A stretch of 64,000 bases of DNA, from assembly GCA_937876195.1 (NCBI GenBank), contig CALEIK010000023.1, positions 186,001 to 250,000 on the forward strand, written 5' to 3'. Below the pieces are notes generated by a model. It was given only the letters and a program-made list of their open reading frames with translations, did no database searches and was not told the origin of the DNA. Source of the DNA: an uncultured Flavobacteriales bacterium. Its GTDB lineage: Bacteria > Bacteroidota > Bacteroidia > Flavobacteriales_D > Crocinitomicaceae. A program made the translations under genes and the position numbers. Below, piece after piece: positions 60,416 to 64,000 of this stretch (position 1 is the stretch's first letter; each line of letters starts with the position of its first letter).

Positions 60416-61657
60416 TTATTCGTTTTGTTTATCCGTATTAGGCTTTTTGAGAAGGTCGGATTCAGTTGTGTTTTTAATAAAAATGAAATAATCGTATCTG
60501 GTGGAAATGAAAGATTTATACCTTTTGACTTGATATCCCTGAGCAGATTTACCATACAAAGCACCAATTTCAGTATAGCTCAAATTATGTTTGCTTTTCA
60601 ATTCCTCCAGTGAGCAAATTAAAATTGACTGATTGAATCCTTTCAAGTATTTTTCCAATGTATTATTTTTTGGTCTTTTCAATGTATTCACGGTAAACTC
60701 ATACCCTTGATTTCCATATGTTAACGCATTAAAAGTTCCAGTTTCAGTTGTTTGACCAATGCACAAATATTCTAAACCTAAAGATTCACTTAAATAGTAT
60801 CCTGCCACTTTTCTAGGGAACCTATTCTCGTAATCATAAATTGCTTTTGCCACATGCCCGTTGTGTGCAAAATACATTCCTTTAGAATTGGGAAATAAAT
60901 GAAGGTAGTGCAACATATTTGCGGCCATACAACTATCCCTAAAATTATGTTTAATCCCCTTTGTTAGTTTAAACTGATACCACTGTTCAATGGAAATATC
61001 GATCAAACTATACTGTAAAGAATCGGTTCCTCTCTTTCGATTTAACCGAATACTATCTAAAGAATGCCACTTATCATAGGATGATTTAACGAATAGAGTG
61101 TCATCGTATGGAAATTTCAATTCAGAAAAAACATCTTCGACATGATTTGAATCCAAAAATAATCGAGACAATTCAAGTTGATCATCAAGGATTAATTGCA
61201 TGTCACAACCAACGAACTGAATCTTCTTTTCCGCAGTTTCATTGTATGTACGCATCCATTCAACCAAAGTTAGTAACTCCTCCGTTAGCCAAGGCCATAA
61301 TTTAATCTCCAGTAATGCGTCTTTAACGTTGTCTTCAAATCCGTTGATATATCTATTGACTCTTTGACATGCACTGGCATCGGCTTCTAAAAAAAAGACT
61401 GTGAATCCTTTCTTCACCACTAAATACTTAAATAATCTATGGCGGAATGTGGTGAACTCGCTAGTACCGTGGGTTGATTCTCCCACCCCAACAATTCTTC
61501 TATTTTCGAAAATCGAATCAATAAGCTCTAAGTCATTGAAGTTTTCGTTCGGATCAATAGTTTGTATAGGCGTGAATGGTAATACTTCTTGTCCTATTGA
61601 AAAGATACTTTGCAACACAACAAAAGCCGAAAGAAGATTTTTTTTCATAAACACCAA
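60416..61657 (-). CDS. Erythromycin esterase-like protein, exported
   Basis: A 413-residue member of the erythromycin-esterase-like family. The signal peptide is MKKNLLSAFVVLQSIFSIGQ, starting at the ATG at 61648; an ATG at 61657 is three codons further up. Family landmarks are IVGVGESTHGTSEFTTFRHR with glutamate and histidine of the likely active site, FFLEADASACQRVNRYI, and FAHNGHVAKAIYD. Family members include macrolide esterases, but most homologues have unknown substrates, so resistance should not be assumed. It converges on the M1 peptidase gene with a 55-base gap and no clear terminator. Confidence 0.85.
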   Translation of the reverse strand: MVFMKKNLLSAFVVLQSIFSIGQEVLPFTPIQTIDPNENFNDLELIDSIFENRRIVGVGESTHGTSEFTTFRHRLFKYLVVKKGFTVFFLEADASACQRVNRYINGFEDNVKDALLEIKLWPWLTEELLTLVEWMRTYNETAEKKIQFVGCDMQLILDDQLELSRLFLDSNHVEDVFSELKFPYDDTLFVKSSYDKWHSLDSIRLNRKRGTDSLQYSLIDISIEQWYQFKLTKGIKHNFRDSCMAANMLHYLHLFPNSKGMYFAHNGHVAKAIYDYENRFPRKVAGYYLSESLGLEYLCIGQTTETGTFNALTYGNQGYEFTVNTLKRPKNNTLEKYLKGFNQSILICSLEELKSKHNLSYTEIGALYGKSAQGYQVKRYKSFISTRYDYFIFIKNTTESDLLKKPNTDKQNE

Positions 61658-61731
61658 TGAATTCCTATAATTACATCCAATTTTTTTTCGATGAAAATTA
61701 ATAATTTTTCTTCATTGTCATTGTTACCTCT

Positions 61732-61818
61732 GCATCTCGACATACTTCGACGGGCTCAGCAGAGTCAGCTCGATGACCGAGGTAGTGCATAAACCGGTCA
61801 TCGAACTGGTCGAGATGC
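61732..61818. repeat. Nested palindromic intergenic repeat
   Basis: Outer arms GCATCTCGAC (61732-61741) and GTCGAGATGC (61809-61818) enclose an inner pair TCGATGACCG (61770-61779) and CGGTCATCGA (61795-61804). The left half also contains CTTCGACGGGCTCAG. Such catctcgac/cttcga elements recur between genes in Flavobacteriia, so this is probably a dispersed repeat element. It lies between valS and the erythromycin-esterase-like gene. Confidence 0.7.
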
Positions 61819-61824
61819 CGTGAC

Positions 61825-64000
61825 TTAAGCCATCGACGCTAACTTCTCTTCCAATAGGGCTATTTTTCCCAATGCATCTGCTTCCTTTTTCTTTTCAATG
61901 GCTACAACTTGCTCTGGAGCTCCACTAACAAACTTCTCGTTTTGCAATTTCTTCTGAACTGATTTCAAAAAGCCTTTCGTATAAGTCAGTTCCTCTGTCA
62001 GTTTCTCTTTTTCAGCATCTAAATCAATGGAATCACCAAACGGAACAAAATATTCATTTCCGTCCACGATAAATGAATTAGAATTCTCAATCTTTTGACT
62101 AGTGTATTCCAACATGGAAAGATTCCCCATTTTCACAACAACAGGATCCATCGATGTGTTCAAATCATTGTTCTTGCGAATGAATAATTCCATTTTGACT
62201 TTCGTCGCAATGTTGTTTTTCTTACGAATGTTTCGAATGTTCGTAATTACCTCTTCTGCCCTGTTAAACTGCGATAAGATATCTTCATTTACTTCGGAAA
62301 GTTCTGGCCATGGCGCGATAACAATATCGTCTCCATCCTTGCGCTCACGAATTAAATGCCACAATTCTTCCGCAACGAAAGGTGTAAAAGGTTGTAAAAT
62401 TTTCAGTAATTTCTCAAAAAAGCCTAACGTCGTTTCCAACGTCTGTCTGTCGATTGGATGCTGGTAACCTGGTTTGATCATCTCCAAATACCACGAACAG
62501 AAATCGTCCCAAACAAGTTTGTAGGTCGACATGAGTGCTTCAGAAATTTTAAACTTCTCAAACGATTCGTTGATGCTTGCCAATTCCTGATTGAATTTCG
62601 CTTCAAACCACTGAATCGCCATTTTCGAGGATTCAGGTTGATATAAATCGTTGTTTACTGTCCAAGAATCAACCAAACGGAAAGCATTCCAAATTTTATT
62701 GGTAAAGTTTCTTCCCTGCTCACATTGTGAACTATCGAAAGGCAAGTCATTTCCAGCAGGCGATGAAATCAAAATTCCAACACGTACACCGTCCGCCCCG
62801 TATTTGTTAATCAATTCAATTGGATCTGGAGAATTCCCCAGCGATTTTGACATTTTTCGTCCCAATTTATCGCGAACAATCCCTGTGTAATACACGTTTT
62901 TGAAAGGAATATCACCCATGTATTCGTATCCTGCGATAATCATACGTGCCACCCAGAAAAACATGATTTCAGGAGCCGTTACCAAATCATTGGTTGGATA
63001 GTAGTACTTGATTTCTTTGTTCCCTGGATCTGTCAACCCATTAAAAACTGAAATCGGCCACAACCAACTGGAAAACCATGTGTCGAGTACATCTTCGTCT
63101 TGTTTTAAATCAGCTGCTGTGATTTGCTTCCCTGCTTTTTCAGTCGCCGCAACAATCGCCTCTTCCAATGTCTTCGCCACAACAAAGTCTTCTTCGCCTT
63201 GTCCATAAAACCAAGCTGGAATCTGATGTCCCCACCATAATTGGCGCGAAATACACCAATCCTTTACGTTTTCCATCCAGTGACGGTACGTATTCTTGAA
63301 TTTATCTGGGTGAAAGGAAATATTTCCATTCATCACATTCTCCAACGCGGGCGCCGACAATTCTTTCATATCCACAAACCATTGCAAGGAAAGTTTCGGT
63401 TCAATTACCGCATTCGTACGTTCAGAATACCCCACTTTATTGATGTGATCTTCAGTTTTGATCAAATATCCTTTGTCGTGCAATTCCTTTGCTATCGCTT
63501 TACGTGCTTCGAAACGATCAACTCCTTCGTAATGCAATCCATTGGCATTGAGTGTACCATTGTCGTTTAGAATATCAATGGTTTCTAAATTGTATTTCTT
63601 TCCAAGTTCGTAATCGTTGACATCATGTGCCGGAGTGACTTTCAGACAACCTGTTCCAAAATCCATGTCCACGTACTCGTCAAAAATAATTGGAATTGTT
63701 CGTCCACAAATTGGCACAATTGCCTCTTTGCCTTTCAAGTTTGCATAGCGTGCGTCGTTCGGGTGAACGCAAATCGCTGAATCACCTAAAATAGTTTCTG
63801 GTCGCGTCGTTGCAATCGTCAACCATTGATCATCTGTCCCGGCTACTTTATAGCGAACGTGAAACAAGTTAGAATTTACTTCTTTGTGCAACACCTCTTC
63901 ATCCGACAAAGCTGTCAACGCTTCTGGATCCCAGTTTACCATGCGAACTCCACGGTAAATCTTCCCTTTCTTGTACAAATCGATGAACACATCAATCACT
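61825..64000 (-). CDS. valS: Valyl-tRNA synthetase, N-terminus beyond window
   Basis: Class I synthetase charging tRNA-Val. The visible 724 residues start inside the catalytic domain (DVFIDLYKKGKIYRG) and include the editing domain (TTRPETILGDSAICVHP; GTGCLKVTPAHD), the ISRQLWWGHQIPAW segment, the KMSKS motif in GRKMSKSLGNSPDP, the anticodon-binding domain and the C-terminal coiled coil (LDAEKEKLTEELTYTKGFLK). The HIGH motif and roughly the first 150 residues lie past 64000. The C-terminus is complete, and the stop at 61825 lies immediately beside the palindromic repeat. Confidence 0.96.
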   Translation of the reverse strand, partial: VIDVFIDLYKKGKIYRGVRMVNWDPEALTALSDEEVLHKEVNSNLFHVRYKVAGTDDQWLTIATTRPETILGDSAICVHPNDARYANLKGKEAIVPICGRTIPIIFDEYVDMDFGTGCLKVTPAHDVNDYELGKKYNLETIDILNDNGTLNANGLHYEGVDRFEARKAIAKELHDKGYLIKTEDHINKVGYSERTNAVIEPKLSLQWFVDMKELSAPALENVMNGNISFHPDKFKNTYRHWMENVKDWCISRQLWWGHQIPAWFYGQGEEDFVVAKTLEEAIVAATEKAGKQITAADLKQDEDVLDTWFSSWLWPISVFNGLTDPGNKEIKYYYPTNDLVTAPEIMFFWVARMIIAGYEYMGDIPFKNVYYTGIVRDKLGRKMSKSLGNSPDPIELINKYGADGVRVGILISSPAGNDLPFDSSQCEQGRNFTNKIWNAFRLVDSWTVNNDLYQPESSKMAIQWFEAKFNQELASINESFEKFKISEALMSTYKLVWDDFCSWYLEMIKPGYQHPIDRQTLETTLGFFEKLLKILQPFTPFVAEELWHLIRERKDGDDIVIAPWPELSEVNEDILSQFNRAEEVITNIRNIRKKNNIATKVKMELFIRKNNDLNTSMDPVVVKMGNLSMLEYTSQKIENSNSFIVDGNEYFVPFGDSIDLDAEKEKLTEELTYTKGFLKSVQKKLQNEKFVSGAPEQVVAIEKKKEADALGKIALLEEKLASMA

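Noticed and set aside
60416..61657. Macrolide resistance gene
   Set aside because: The family match is clear but most exported members have unknown substrates; nothing here shows esterase activity on macrolides.

Overview
The window is AT-rich chromosomal DNA of a Bacteroidota bacterium, most likely order Flavobacteriales. The evidence is: at least five secreted proteins ending in type IX secretion (T9SS) sorting domains, a GldM/PorM homologue, a fused alpha-beta 2-oxoacid dehydrogenase E1, many short intergenic hairpin terminators, promoter-like TAnnTTTG (-7) elements, and a flexirubin/dialkylresorcinol-type locus. A Crocinitomicaceae/Fluviicola-like host would fit but is only a guess. No rRNA, tRNA, insertion sequence, prophage or CRISPR array was seen.

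Layout. 1-6.4 kb: an incomplete secreted protein, rimO, a pterin carbinolamine dehydratase flanked by an exact inverted pair of TTGAACT arrays, a lipoprotein-elbB pair, pckA and another lipoprotein. 6.4-15.9 kb: mostly minus-strand housekeeping genes (M42 peptidase, FAD oxidoreductase, YigZ, SPFH protein, dnaA, fused E1, gdhA) with one plus-strand thioesterase. 16-20.5 kb: two convergent T9SS cargo genes (type B and type A sorting domains) sharing a terminator. 20.7-28.9 kb: dnaK with a sigma-54-like promoter and TGACA/TGTCA repeats, an M23 peptidase, MscS, alaS and a TTG-started glycosyltransferase. 29-34 kb: a hypothetical secreted protein, a frameshifted CAP-domain gene, a TPR-SpoIIE phosphatase and a GT2-DUF2062 fusion.

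34-43.4 kb is the most distinctive part. A DarA-like gene lies upstream of a tightly packed nine-gene operon: a DarB-like KAS III enzyme, a small HTH-like protein, a BtrH-type protein, an ABC ATPase and permease, an acyl carrier protein, an active ketosynthase, a ketosynthase-like partner without the active-site cysteine, and a DUF2461 protein. This is the layout expected for making and exporting a dialkylresorcinol or flexirubin-type lipid or pigment. The reductase, dehydratase, ligase and ammonia-lyase genes of a full aryl-polyene pathway are not in the window.

43.5-52.9 kb: a T9SS-tailed cupredoxin, a GNAT acetyltransferase whose start codon abuts a terminator, a T9SS-tailed CxxC protein, an unrecognised protein with kinase-like motifs, a secreted YciI-like protein, a cysteine-rich secreted protein and a DUF819 membrane protein with an exported N-terminal domain. 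52.9-64 kb: two tandem POT peptide transporters, an orphan gldM homologue, an M1 aminopeptidase lipoprotein, an erythromycin-esterase-like protein, a nested palindromic repeat, and the C-terminal part of valS running off the window end.
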